Positions 1 through 7,013 of a DNA stretch of 37,933 bases are shown piece after piece; the first letter of the stretch is position 1; every line of letters begins with the position of its first letter. The position numbers and the translations under genes are program-made. The notes under the pieces were generated by a model. That model made no database searches and was not told the origin of the DNA. It saw only the letters and a list, made by a program, of their open reading frames with translations. The stretch is from an uncultured Verrucomicrobiota bacterium (GTDB lineage Bacteria; Verrucomicrobiota; Verrucomicrobiia; Methylacidiphilales; UBA1321), in NCBI GenBank assembly GCA_903863295.1, contig CAIPBM010000156.1:1-37933 (forward strand), given 5' to 3'.

Positions 1-2
1 GG

Positions 3-107
3 TGGGGCAAGGAGTGGACGCGTAAAAAGACCAAACAGGCATCACCCAAAAAACCCGCTATTTCCTTGCCGCATGCCTCCACGTTTGGCTTCATAATAGG
101 ATGTTAA
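3..107 (+). CDS. 3' end of an upstream gene (partial, unidentified)
   Basis: An open frame enters from the left edge and ends at a TAA (105-107) that overlaps the ATG of the amidase gene at 101. The visible 34 residues are lysine-rich at first and end in Gly-Cys. The overlap suggests translational coupling with the amidase. Another frame is also open here (stop at 94-96), so the assignment rests mainly on the overlap. No family can be recognised from so short a tail. Confidence 0.35.
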   Translation, partial: WGKEWTRKKTKQASPKKPAISLPHASTFGFIIGC

Positions 108-1762
108 AGGCGTGTCTGGCTTTGGCCTTTTTCGGTCTCGTTCTTGTGCTGCCCGTGCGGGCGTTCAATTGGGAAACGGCGACCGTGCGCGGGCGGGACT
201 ATGTCTCGCTCCACTCCTTTTGCACTTTTTACGGATTCCCGTATTCGGTTCCCAATGGCAACGACCGGTATGTCGGGCGTAACGCGCAGCATACCATCAG
301 CATGAAGATCGGTTCGCCCGATCTCTGGCTGGACGGGGTCCACTATGTGATGAGCTTTCCCATTGAGGGGGGCGACAACGACTGGCTCGTCTCGCGCATG
401 GACGTCATCAAGCTTTTCGAGCCCGTCCTGCGTCCCACCGAAATCTCAGGGCGCCACTCCATTCGCGGCGTCGTGCTCGATGCCGGGCACGGCGGTACGG
501 ATAACGGCGCGGTCAGTGCCCATGGCGGCATGGAGAAACGGTACTCGCTTGATACAGCTTTCCGGGTGGCGGCGATTCTTCGCTCCGCAGGGCTCAAGGT
601 CGTTTTCACCCGCCAGACCGATGTCTTCGTTGATCTTTACGAGCGCGCCCATATCGCCTCCCTCTATCCCGACTATTGCTTCGTCAGCATTCACTTCAAC
701 TCCGCGACTCCTGAGGCGCGCGGCCTGGAAACCTATTGCCTCTCGCCTCGTGGCGCGGCCTCGACTTCGTCGGCCTACCTGACGCGTGGCGACATCCAGA
801 AGCTACCCGGTAACGATTACGATACCCAAAACATCCTGCTCGCCTCAATGGTCCACTCGGAGATCATTAAGCTGAATCCTGGCGACCCAAGCGCGGATCG
901 CGGGGTCAAGCGTGCACGGTTTGTCGTGATCAAGCAGAACGTTTTGCCGGCCATTCTCGTCGAGGGTGGTTTCGTCTCAAATCACATGGAAGCCGCTCGG
1001 ATCGATCAGGAGAGATACCGGCAGAATCTCGCGCAGGCCATTGCCCGGGGCATCATTAAATTCTCCAACTCGATGGGCGATGATGACCGATCCCTCCCGG
1101 GACTTGGCTCCAGCGATGATGGCGATAACAAGCCAGCCCCTCCGCCTCCGCCGAAGGCAGTTCCCGTTGCTGTCCCGTCAGGCAATGCGGCTCCGTCGGG
1201 CCTGGCCCAGGATTCGCCGAACGTTAAGGCCGGGGCGCATGCCCCGAAGCCATCCAGCACCCAAGCTAGTGCAGATGCCAGTGGAAAATCGGCCACCACG
1301 CCGGGGGGCGCCCCAACCACGACATCCGGCACGGGCCACAAGTCGAAGAAAAAGAAGGGAACTGCCGCAGCCACGACTCCTGCAGTGGTTCCGAGCCAGG
1401 CTCCTTCCACACCTGCTCCCTCCAACGGCCCGATTAGTCCTTCGGCGGAGGCTCCGTCCCCGGGTCCTTCGGCCCCGGCACCCACACCCAAGACGACTCC
1501 GGCCCCGACCAATGCCTCTCCGCAAGCCCCGTCCGCACCGCTCAATTTAGCTGAGCCGGCACCGCCAACTCCTGCCCCCGGAGCCGACAAGGCACCCGCG
1601 GAACCTGACGAACCACCCACGGTCAATATCTATCCCACCACGCCCTCCAAGACGGCGGCTCCCTCGGTTCCAGCTCCGTCCGCACCCGCGCCCGAACCGG
1701 CTCCTGCCCCAGCAGCTGCTCCCGGAACCAATGCTGCGTCCTCGACTCCGGCGGAACCTTGA
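101..1762 (+). CDS. Exported N-acetylmuramoyl-L-alanine amidase (Amidase_3) with long Pro/Ala-rich tail
   Basis: Zinc hydrolase that cuts the bond between MurNAc and the L-Ala of the peptidoglycan stem, probably acting in the periplasm. Residues 1-21 form a signal peptide. Residues 25-110 look like a small beta-rich domain of the copper-amine-oxidase N-terminal type. Residues 122-322 are Amidase_3, with expected metal and catalytic residues visible: H130 (in DAGHGG), E145, H198 (in SIHFNS) and E288 (in LVEGGF). From about residue 330 to 553 the chain is a low-complexity Pro/Ala/Ser/Thr tail with one Lys cluster (KSKKKKG); that is about 220 residues beyond a normal amidase. It may span or bind the cell wall (inference). 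The start overlaps the end of the preceding frame, and murI follows by 2 nt, so this is a cell-wall operon. Confidence 0.9.
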   Translation: MLKACLALAFFGLVLVLPVRAFNWETATVRGRDYVSLHSFCTFYGFPYSVPNGNDRYVGRNAQHTISMKIGSPDLWLDGVHYVMSFPIEGGDNDWLVSRMDVIKLFEPVLRPTEISGRHSIRGVVLDAGHGGTDNGAVSAHGGMEKRYSLDTAFRVAAILRSAGLKVVFTRQTDVFVDLYERAHIASLYPDYCFVSIHFNSATPEARGLETYCLSPRGAASTSSAYLTRGDIQKLPGNDYDTQNILLASMVHSEIIKLNPGDPSADRGVKRARFVVIKQNVLPAILVEGGFVSNHMEAARIDQERYRQNLAQAIARGIIKFSNSMGDDDRSLPGLGSSDDGDNKPAPPPPPKAVPVAVPSGNAAPSGLAQDSPNVKAGAHAPKPSSTQASADASGKSATTPGGAPTTTSGTGHKSKKKKGTAAATTPAVVPSQAPSTPAPSNGPISPSAEAPSPGPSAPAPTPKTTPAPTNASPQAPSAPLNLAEPAPPTPAPGADKAPAEPDEPPTVNIYPTTPSKTAAPSVPAPSAPAPEPAPAPAAAPGTNAASSTPAEP

Positions 1763-1764
1763 TC

Positions 1765-2580
1765 ATGCCTGAGCCACTCAACGATCAACCGATAGGGGCA
1801 TTCGATTCCGGCGTCGGCGGACTGACTGTCGTCCGCGCGATGAGGGAGCTCCTTCCCACGGAGGATATCCTCTATTTGGGCGACACGGCCCGGGTTCCCT
1901 ACGGCAATAAATCGCCGGAAACGATCATCCGCTATTCGCGCGAGATCATGACCTATCTTCGCAGCCATAACGTCAAGGCGGTGGTGGTCGCCTGCAACAC
2001 GGCCTCGGCGCATGCGCTCTCCATCCTGCAAAAGGAATCGGATATCCCGGTGATTGGCGTGATTGCCCCGGGAGTCCAGGCGGCCCTTTCCGCCACCCGG
2101 AGCGGTCGCATCGGCATTGTGGGGACACAGGGAACGATCCAGAGTGAGGCGTACCAGAATCTATTGCGCCAGTATCACCCCGATGTCGTCATCACGGCGG
2201 TCGCCGCGCCGTTGCTCGTTTCCCTAGTGGAAGAAGACTGGCTCTCGCACCCCGCGACCCATTTGATCTTGGAAGAATATCTCGCGCCAATGAAAGCCGC
2301 ACGGGTGGACACTGTGGTGCTGGCTTGCACGCACTATCCGTTGTTGAAGGCGCAGGCCCAGCGCGTTCTTGGCTCGGACGTGGTGCTGGTCGATTCAGCC
2401 CAGAACGCGGCCTCCACGTTGGCGCGTAAATTGATGACCGGTGGACTCAAACGAGCCCCGTCTGAGCACTCCGGCCAGATCACCATTTGTGCGACCGATC
2501 TTCCGCCCCAGTTTTCCCGGTTGGCGGAACGGTTCCTCGGCGAAAAAGCCAAAGCGATCCGGCAGGTTACCGTCGGCTGA
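1765..2580 (+). CDS. murI: Glutamate racemase
   Basis: Cofactor-independent racemase converting L- to D-glutamate for the peptidoglycan stem peptide, cytoplasmic. The two catalytic cysteines are in the expected contexts: C77 in VACNTASAHA and C188 in LACTHYPLL. The N-terminal FDSGVGGLTV signature is present. Length (271 aa) is normal for the family. I chose ATG 1765, 2 nt after the amidase stop. A TTG at 1759 in the same frame overlaps that stop and would add two residues. Co-transcription with the amidase fits a shared role in wall synthesis and remodelling. A hairpin follows 10 nt after the stop. Confidence 0.95.
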   Translation: MPEPLNDQPIGAFDSGVGGLTVVRAMRELLPTEDILYLGDTARVPYGNKSPETIIRYSREIMTYLRSHNVKAVVVACNTASAHALSILQKESDIPVIGVIAPGVQAALSATRSGRIGIVGTQGTIQSEAYQNLLRQYHPDVVITAVAAPLLVSLVEEDWLSHPATHLILEEYLAPMKAARVDTVVLACTHYPLLKAQAQRVLGSDVVLVDSAQNAASTLARKLMTGGLKRAPSEHSGQITICATDLPPQFSRLAERFLGEKAKAIRQVTVG

Positions 2581-2589
2581 AATGCGTAA

Positions 2590-2622
2590 GGCGCACTGGA
2601 TGCAACATCCATCCAGCGCGCC
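2590..2622. terminator. Hairpin between convergent genes, likely shared terminator
   Basis: A 13-bp stem (2590-2602 with 2610-2622, one A/C mismatch) closes a 7-nt loop between the murI stop and the stop of the lipoprotein gene on the other strand. There is no clear T-run on either side, so termination is inferred from position and stem strength. Confidence 0.5.
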
Positions 2623-2637
2623 TCGAAACCGGCTACG

Positions 2638-2919
2638 CTATTTCCCGAAGGTACCGCGCTTTTCTTTCACCTGATCGTTTTTGAAGACGATCACCACTTC
2701 GCTGTTGTCATTGCGATAGGTGTAGGTGGTCTGGGTACCGCCCACAATGGGGATCGGCTCGTCTTTTGAGTCGGTGGGAGCGCCCATGATGCTGCGCACC
2801 TCGGACGAGGTCATGTTGTCGTGAATCTTGTCGAGATTTTCTTGATTCAAGGTGAGTGAGGATCCTCCTCCGCAACCCAGAAGCATGAGTGATAATGCCG
2901 CGCACAATAGATATTTCAT
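2638..2919 (-). CDS. Small BamE/SmpA-like outer-membrane lipoprotein
   Basis: A 93-aa lipoprotein. Residues 1-16 are a signal peptide ending in a lipobox (LLGC), so Cys16 is the likely lipidated residue. The rest resembles the SmpA/OmlA (BamE) or DUF3862 fold: a short helix pair with 'M-T-S-S-E-V-R-S-I-M-G-A-P' followed by three strands ending in a YTYRND / VIVFKND pattern. BamE-type proteins assist beta-barrel assembly, but many small relatives have no known role, so I do not assign the bam symbol. Start: ATG 2919 has an AAAGG Shine-Dalgarno 6 nt upstream; an in-frame TTG at 2925 lies between the two and is less likely. The SD is part of a hairpin (see 2927-2960). Confidence 0.75.
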   Translation of the reverse strand: MKYLLCAALSLMLLGCGGGSSLTLNQENLDKIHDNMTSSEVRSIMGAPTDSKDEPIPIVGGTQTTYTYRNDNSEVVIVFKNDQVKEKRGTFGK

Positions 2920-2926
2920 AATCAAC

Positions 2927-2960
2927 CTTTCGTTAGTGGGCTTTATGCCCGTTACGAAAG
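2927..2960 (-). promoter_or_regulatory. 5'-UTR hairpin that contains the Shine-Dalgarno of the lipoprotein gene
   Basis: In the minus-strand transcript, CUUUCGU (2960-2954) can pair with ACGAAAG (2933-2927), and inside this GGGC pairs with GCCC around an AUAAA loop. The 3' arm carries GAAAG of the GAAAGG Shine-Dalgarno for the ATG at 2919. The pairing is seen in the sequence; a role in controlling translation is inference. Confidence 0.45.
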
Positions 2961-3105
2961 ATTTGCAGTCAACGTGCCAAGATGAGATGGGCTCGCAAGT
3001 GTCTCAGGGTGAGCCAATAACAAGGGGCGTTGATTTTGGCTAAAACGCGAACTCCAAGCAAATCGCACGAATGGAATAAGCCCATTCGCAGAAAGCGGAT
3101 GTACT

Positions 3106-3924
3106 TCAAATAGCCGGTTTGGGAATCGGGCACAACCGATCCAGCGCCTCGACCGTTCCCTCCGCGACATTGGCGGAGGCGACGTATCCACCTTGGGCAC
3201 GAACCTGTTTCTTCACTTCGTCGACGGCATTGGCGGGGCAGCCGATGTGACGCGCGTAACGACGTTCCAGCATGGGGAGATCATTGAGATGATCTCCCGC
3301 GACAAAAATCTGTAGGGGCAAAATGCCGAGGCCATTCGCGATGGCCTCCAGGCACGCGCCCTTGTGATAGAATTTATGGCTGAAACGAAAATAGATCGAA
3401 TTGCGCACGGCGATAAGAGTCGGCCAGTTCTCCAGCAGCGGCGTCATGTAGGCCGAGATTTCGTCCGCCTCCTCCTCACAACTGGCAATGATCCCGAGCG
3501 GTGACCCCGCGTCCTCGACGAGCTGCGCCTTGGTGTGATGGACAATATAGTCCTCGATCAATTTCCACAGCGGGCCGACCGATTCGAAAAGCTGTGCGTG
3601 GAGTAATTCGCAACGATGGTTCCACTCGTACCAGCCGACTCCGCGGCGATCGCGCAAAAGCCAGACTTCGCGCTCCAGGGAGACGACCCAGTTGGGCCAG
3701 ATCGGCACTTTGCGGCGGATGAGATCTTCCTGCAGGCTTTCGAAGGTGCGGCCGGTGTTGATGACCCAGGAAACTTGTGCGTGTTGGCGCCATGACTGGA
3801 GCCGTTGGAAGAACGACTCCGCAATCGGCACGTTTTCGGGCTCCGCGAGGGTGCCGTCGTAATCGGTGCAAATCATCCGCAGGCTGGTGGAGAGCAGGGC
3901 GGTTTTCTTGTTCTGGACACTCAT
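3106..3924 (-). CDS. HAD-superfamily phosphatase (sucrose-phosphatase/Cof-like)
   Basis: A 272-aa HAD hydrolase with all four motifs: motif I DYDGTL with the nucleophile D21 and acid D23, motif II T57 in NTGR, motif III K188 (HKFYHKGA) and motif IV GDHLND (210-215). The cap sits between motifs II and III, as in type IIB enzymes such as sucrose-phosphate and trehalose/mannosyl-glycerate phosphatases. The substrate is probably a phosphorylated sugar or similar small metabolite, but the sequence does not say which. Its ATG overlaps the stop of the upstream membrane protein gene (ATGA), so the two are translationally coupled. The next gene downstream, the lipoprotein, has its own leader. Confidence 0.8.
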   Translation of the reverse strand: MSVQNKKTALLSTSLRMICTDYDGTLAEPENVPIAESFFQRLQSWRQHAQVSWVINTGRTFESLQEDLIRRKVPIWPNWVVSLEREVWLLRDRRGVGWYEWNHRCELLHAQLFESVGPLWKLIEDYIVHHTKAQLVEDAGSPLGIIASCEEEADEISAYMTPLLENWPTLIAVRNSIYFRFSHKFYHKGACLEAIANGLGILPLQIFVAGDHLNDLPMLERRYARHIGCPANAVDEVKKQVRAQGGYVASANVAEGTVEALDRLCPIPKPAI

Positions 3925-4115
3925 GATTTTCTGCGACTAGCGGGACGACGCGGAACCAGACAAACTACTCCATAGACCAGCGCGAGCAAGGCGGTGGTCG
4001 CATAAGGAGGATATTCCAAGGGAATCGGAAGGAGATGCCAAAGCACTAAACCGAGTCCGCCAAGCGCAACTCCCCCCATGAGAAACCAGCGGGCGAGGAG
4101 TGAGCGGGCGGGCAT
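3921..4115 (-). CDS. Small two-helix membrane protein (unknown)
   Basis: A 64-aa protein with two hydrophobic helices (about residues 8-28 and 38-55), a short Pro-rich turn between them and basic ends (RRPASRRKS). No family is recognised. It is supported as a real gene by its 4-nt ATGA overlap with the HAD phosphatase downstream and by its clean hydrophobic pattern. It could anchor or assist the phosphatase, but that is speculation. Confidence 0.55.
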   Translation of the reverse strand: MPARSLLARWFLMGGVALGGLGLVLWHLLPIPLEYPPYATTALLALVYGVVCLVPRRPASRRKS

Positions 4116-4274
4116 CCGTTTAATCTAGGGGATGTCGTCCGGGGAGGGCAAGGACGCCGGAAATTTTTTCATGGAATGACAGGGGGAGCGTTTCCTGCTC
4201 CACCCGAAATTTATTTCGCGCTAACTGGGGTAGCTTGGCGGTCCAGATCGGCCATGAAATGGCCTCAGCACGTG

Positions 4275-4299
4275 CGTTCCCAAGTGCAACTTGGGAACG
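4275..4299. repeat. Perfect 25-nt palindromic repeat element
   Basis: Two 11-nt arms (CGTTCCCAAGT and ACTTGGGAACG) enclose a 3-nt loop in the 5' region of the TauE/SafE gene. The arms match, from memory, a dispersed palindrome family of the form CGTTCCCAAG...CTTGGGAACG known in unrelated bacteria. Only one copy is in this window. Its presence is a reason to start the downstream gene at 4374 rather than at the first in-frame ATG (4176). Confidence 0.6.
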
Positions 4300-4373
4300 A
4301 GGCAACAGGCATGGTGGAAGTGAAACGGGAGTGTTCTTTTGCGTTCCGGTTCCTCTTCCGGTACAAGCTTTGC

Positions 4374-5129
4374 ATGGCTTCCCTAACCTCGCTCCATTTT
4401 TCCGGCTGGGGTTGGCTCGCGGTGATCGGCGGGGCCATGTTCATTGGCATGAACAAGGGCGGGCTGACGGGCCTGGGAGTACTCCCGGTGCTGCTTTTCG
4501 CCGTGGTTTTCCCGGCGCGGGAATCGACCGGTTTCGTTTTGCCGCTGCTCATTGTGGGCGATCTCTGCGCGATCGGCGTCTATCGGCGCGTGGTCATCTG
4601 GAAGGTTTTCTGGGCGTTGTTGCCTCCGGCGCTGGTGGGCATTGCATGGGGCTATAGCTTGATGGGCCGCATTGCTGAATCGGAATTCGGTCCGCTCATT
4701 GGCTGGATCATCATCGCGTTGATTGCGCTCCAGTTTCTCCGCAGCACTTTTGGCGAAAAGCTGGATCATATCTTTGAGTCCCGCGTCTTCGGCCTGGTCA
4801 TGGGGGTATTGACCGGCGTCACCACCATGCTGGCGAACGCGGCTGGCCCGGTGGCCAATCTCTATTTTCTTTCCGTCGGATTACCGAAGTGGAACCTCAT
4901 CGGAACCTCGGCCTGGATTTTCTTTGTCATCAATCTCTGCAAAGTGCCGTTCAGTGCGCACCTCGGCTTGACCAATGGCTACTCGCTGACCTTGGCTGCG
5001 GCTCTCGCGCCCCTCGTGCTTTTCGGCTTTTTCGTGGGGCGCCGGATTGTTACCGTGATGCCGCAAAAATTATTCGAGCGGTTCCTGCTCGCCTGCACCG
5101 CCATCGGCGCCTTGAAGCTGATTTGGTAA
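4374..5129 (+). CDS. TauE/SafE-family membrane transporter (putative sulfite/anion exporter)
   Basis: A 251-aa membrane protein with about eight hydrophobic segments in two similar halves; the Gly-rich 'GGAMFIGMNKGGLTGLG' near the N-terminus is typical of the first repeat of the TauE/SafE (DUF81) family. Members export sulfite, sulfoacetate or other anions, but the substrate varies and cannot be assigned here. The frame stays open upstream to 4176, but that stretch has no hydrophobic pattern of the family and contains a palindromic repeat. The ATG at 4374, just ahead of the first conserved segment, is therefore preferred. pgsA follows on the same strand after 55 nt. Confidence 0.8.
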   Translation: MASLTSLHFSGWGWLAVIGGAMFIGMNKGGLTGLGVLPVLLFAVVFPARESTGFVLPLLIVGDLCAIGVYRRVVIWKVFWALLPPALVGIAWGYSLMGRIAESEFGPLIGWIIIALIALQFLRSTFGEKLDHIFESRVFGLVMGVLTGVTTMLANAAGPVANLYFLSVGLPKWNLIGTSAWIFFVINLCKVPFSAHLGLTNGYSLTLAAALAPLVLFGFFVGRRIVTVMPQKLFERFLLACTAIGALKLIW

Positions 5130-5184
5130 GGATAAATTGACGGGTTGAGAAACAGACCGATCTGGCGCATGCTTATTTTGGATT

Positions 5185-6456
5185 ATGCCCCTTCGCCGCG
5201 CCCCAACCCTGAATCTCCCGAACCAGCTCACCGTGCTGCGGCTCGGGATGTGCGGGCTGCTGCTCATTTCGATGTCGTTCGATTGGTCCTACGCGGCCAC
5301 GACTGCCTTTCTCATCTTTGCCTTGGCGAGCATGACCGACTGGCTTGATGGCGAAATCGCACGCGCCCGCAATCTCGTCACCGACCTCGGCAAGCTACTC
5401 GATCCGCTCGCGGACAAGATTCTCATTATTGGAACGCTCGTCGCGCTGGTGGAACGGCACATCGCGCCCATGTGGATGGTCGTGATCATCATCGCCCGGG
5501 AATTTCTCATCACCGGACTGCGGATGATTGCCGCCAACAAGCAGAAGATTCTCGCCGCCGAGCGGATCGGCAAGCACAAGACCATCTCGCAGATCGTCGC
5601 GATCCTGGTCTCGCTGGCCTACCTGAGTCTCGGCGAATTCGGGCTGCAAGCGATGCCGGTGACCCGGTTTCTCGACGCGTCGCAAATCTGGTTTTACTGG
5701 ATCGCGCTCGCCATCACGGTCTATTCCGGCCTCGTTTATTTTTGGCGCAATGCCGCTATCCTCAACGAATCCATGAGTGAAACATCCACGCCCCCAACTG
5801 AGCCGAAGTCGGAAACAAAATTGGAAACTCCTGTGGAGATTCCTCCAGCCCCGACGCCAGGCGCTCCGGCTTTCAAGGAATGGGAGGCCATCGTGGAAGC
5901 GCTGGGGCAGGGCGCGCAGATCATTCTCCTTCGCAAAGGCGGCATCGCGGAGGGTCGTGCCGGTTTCAAGGTGAAGCACGCCAAGTTCTGGCTTTTCCCC
6001 ACCGGCTATCATCAGCAATGGGAAAAGACAAAGCCCGCATTGCGCCGCTTCCTTTCCCCCACGGCCACGGCAGGCAAGGAGATCGCCCTCAACTATTTTG
6101 CGGAAGTGACCGATGCGGTCTATCTCTCTTCCTGGGAGCAAGTGGCGCGGCTGGACGACGTCCATTTCTGGGGCGAGGAAATCCTGCGCGAACGCTTTGG
6201 CTATCATGATCGCCCTGGCATGGAGCAGGGGCTTCACCTGCTCATCGTGCGGGTCTACCGGATCAACGTGCCCCACCGGCTGCAACCGTCGCCCGCCTAT
6301 GAGGGGTGCAAATCGTGGATTGAAGTGCCGGTCGATTGGACCACGGATATCGTGGCGCCAGTCGTCAACGCGGAAGAATTCACCACGCGCCGCAGCCGGA
6401 TTTTGGCCGCGATTGCATCGGCGGCGGAACCGCTGATCAAGGCCAACTCCGCATGA
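5185..6456 (+). CDS. pgsA: CDP-alcohol phosphatidyltransferase (PgsA) fused to a DUF1802 domain
   Basis: Residues 1-195 are phosphatidylglycerophosphate synthase: transfer of the phosphatidyl group from CDP-diacylglycerol to glycerol-3-phosphate, at the inner membrane. The CDP-alcohol motif is complete: D52, D55-G, A-R, then G, D73 and D77 (D-x2-DG-x2-AR-x8-G-x3-D-x3-D), and about five membrane helices follow. After residue 196 comes a 35-residue Pro/Glu/Thr linker, then residues 232-415 match the soluble DUF1802 family (EWEAIVEALGQG, LLRKGGI, FWLFPTGYHQQ). No stop separates the two parts. An internal ATG at 5774 (MSETSTPP) could also yield a separate DUF1802 protein. The DJ-1-like gene overlaps the stop by ATGA. 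The PgsA function is well supported; the role of DUF1802 is unknown. Confidence 0.85.
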   Translation: MPLRRAPTLNLPNQLTVLRLGMCGLLLISMSFDWSYAATTAFLIFALASMTDWLDGEIARARNLVTDLGKLLDPLADKILIIGTLVALVERHIAPMWMVVIIIAREFLITGLRMIAANKQKILAAERIGKHKTISQIVAILVSLAYLSLGEFGLQAMPVTRFLDASQIWFYWIALAITVYSGLVYFWRNAAILNESMSETSTPPTEPKSETKLETPVEIPPAPTPGAPAFKEWEAIVEALGQGAQIILLRKGGIAEGRAGFKVKHAKFWLFPTGYHQQWEKTKPALRRFLSPTATAGKEIALNYFAEVTDAVYLSSWEQVARLDDVHFWGEEILRERFGYHDRPGMEQGLHLLIVRVYRINVPHRLQPSPAYEGCKSWIEVPVDWTTDIVAPVVNAEEFTTRRSRILAAIASAAEPLIKANSA

Positions 6457-7007
6457 GCGCCCTCGTCTTGCTTGCTCCCGGCTTCGAGGACATTGAGGGA
6501 ATCACGGTCATCGATATCCTGCGCCGCGCGGAAATGGAAACGGTCGTCGCCGGGATCGTCCCCAATCCGATCACCGCCGCGCGCCTGACCCGGCATGTCG
6601 CCGATATTCATTTGGCGGACGTCCCGCCCGCTCGCGAATTTGAAATCGTCGTGCTACCCGGTGGCGCGGAGGGTGCGAAGCATCTTGCCGAAAGCCGGTT
6701 GGTGGGCGAGTGGCTCGTGCGTCAACGCGAGCGGGACCAGTGGGTCGCTGCCGTCTGTGCCGCGCCGACCGCGCTGCTGGCCCACGGCTGGCTTAAACCC
6801 GGACAGAAAATCATTGCCCATCCCAGCGTGCAGAGTCAATTTCCCGCCGGGCAAGTCCAGGCCTCGCAGCGCGTCGTCGTCGATGGCAAACTAATCACGG
6901 GTCTCTCCGCCGGCGCAGCCATGGAGTGGTCTTACGAAATCGTCCGGCAACTACGCGGAGATGACGCGGTGGCCCGGGTGAACCAAGGTGTGCGGGCCCC
7001 GACTTAA
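6453..7007 (+). CDS. DJ-1/PfpI-family protein
   Basis: A 184-aa cytoplasmic protein of the DJ-1 branch. The nucleophile C102 lies in AAVCAAPTALLA, the usual nucleophile elbow, and E15 (FEDIEG) is the conserved partner acid; HPSVQ and the TGLSAGAAMEW segment also fit DJ-1/ThiJ/YajL proteins. Members act as stress-protective glyoxalases or deglycases, or have unclear roles. The start is ATG 6453, overlapping the stop of the PgsA-DUF1802 gene; the frame is open further upstream but reads through pgsA in the wrong frame. It ends 6 nt before the convergent TPR gene, with no room for a separate terminator. Confidence 0.85.
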   Translation: MSALVLLAPGFEDIEGITVIDILRRAEMETVVAGIVPNPITAARLTRHVADIHLADVPPAREFEIVVLPGGAEGAKHLAESRLVGEWLVRQRERDQWVAAVCAAPTALLAHGWLKPGQKIIAHPSVQSQFPAGQVQASQRVVVDGKLITGLSAGAAMEWSYEIVRQLRGDDAVARVNQGVRAPT

Positions 7008-7013
7008 AAAACT

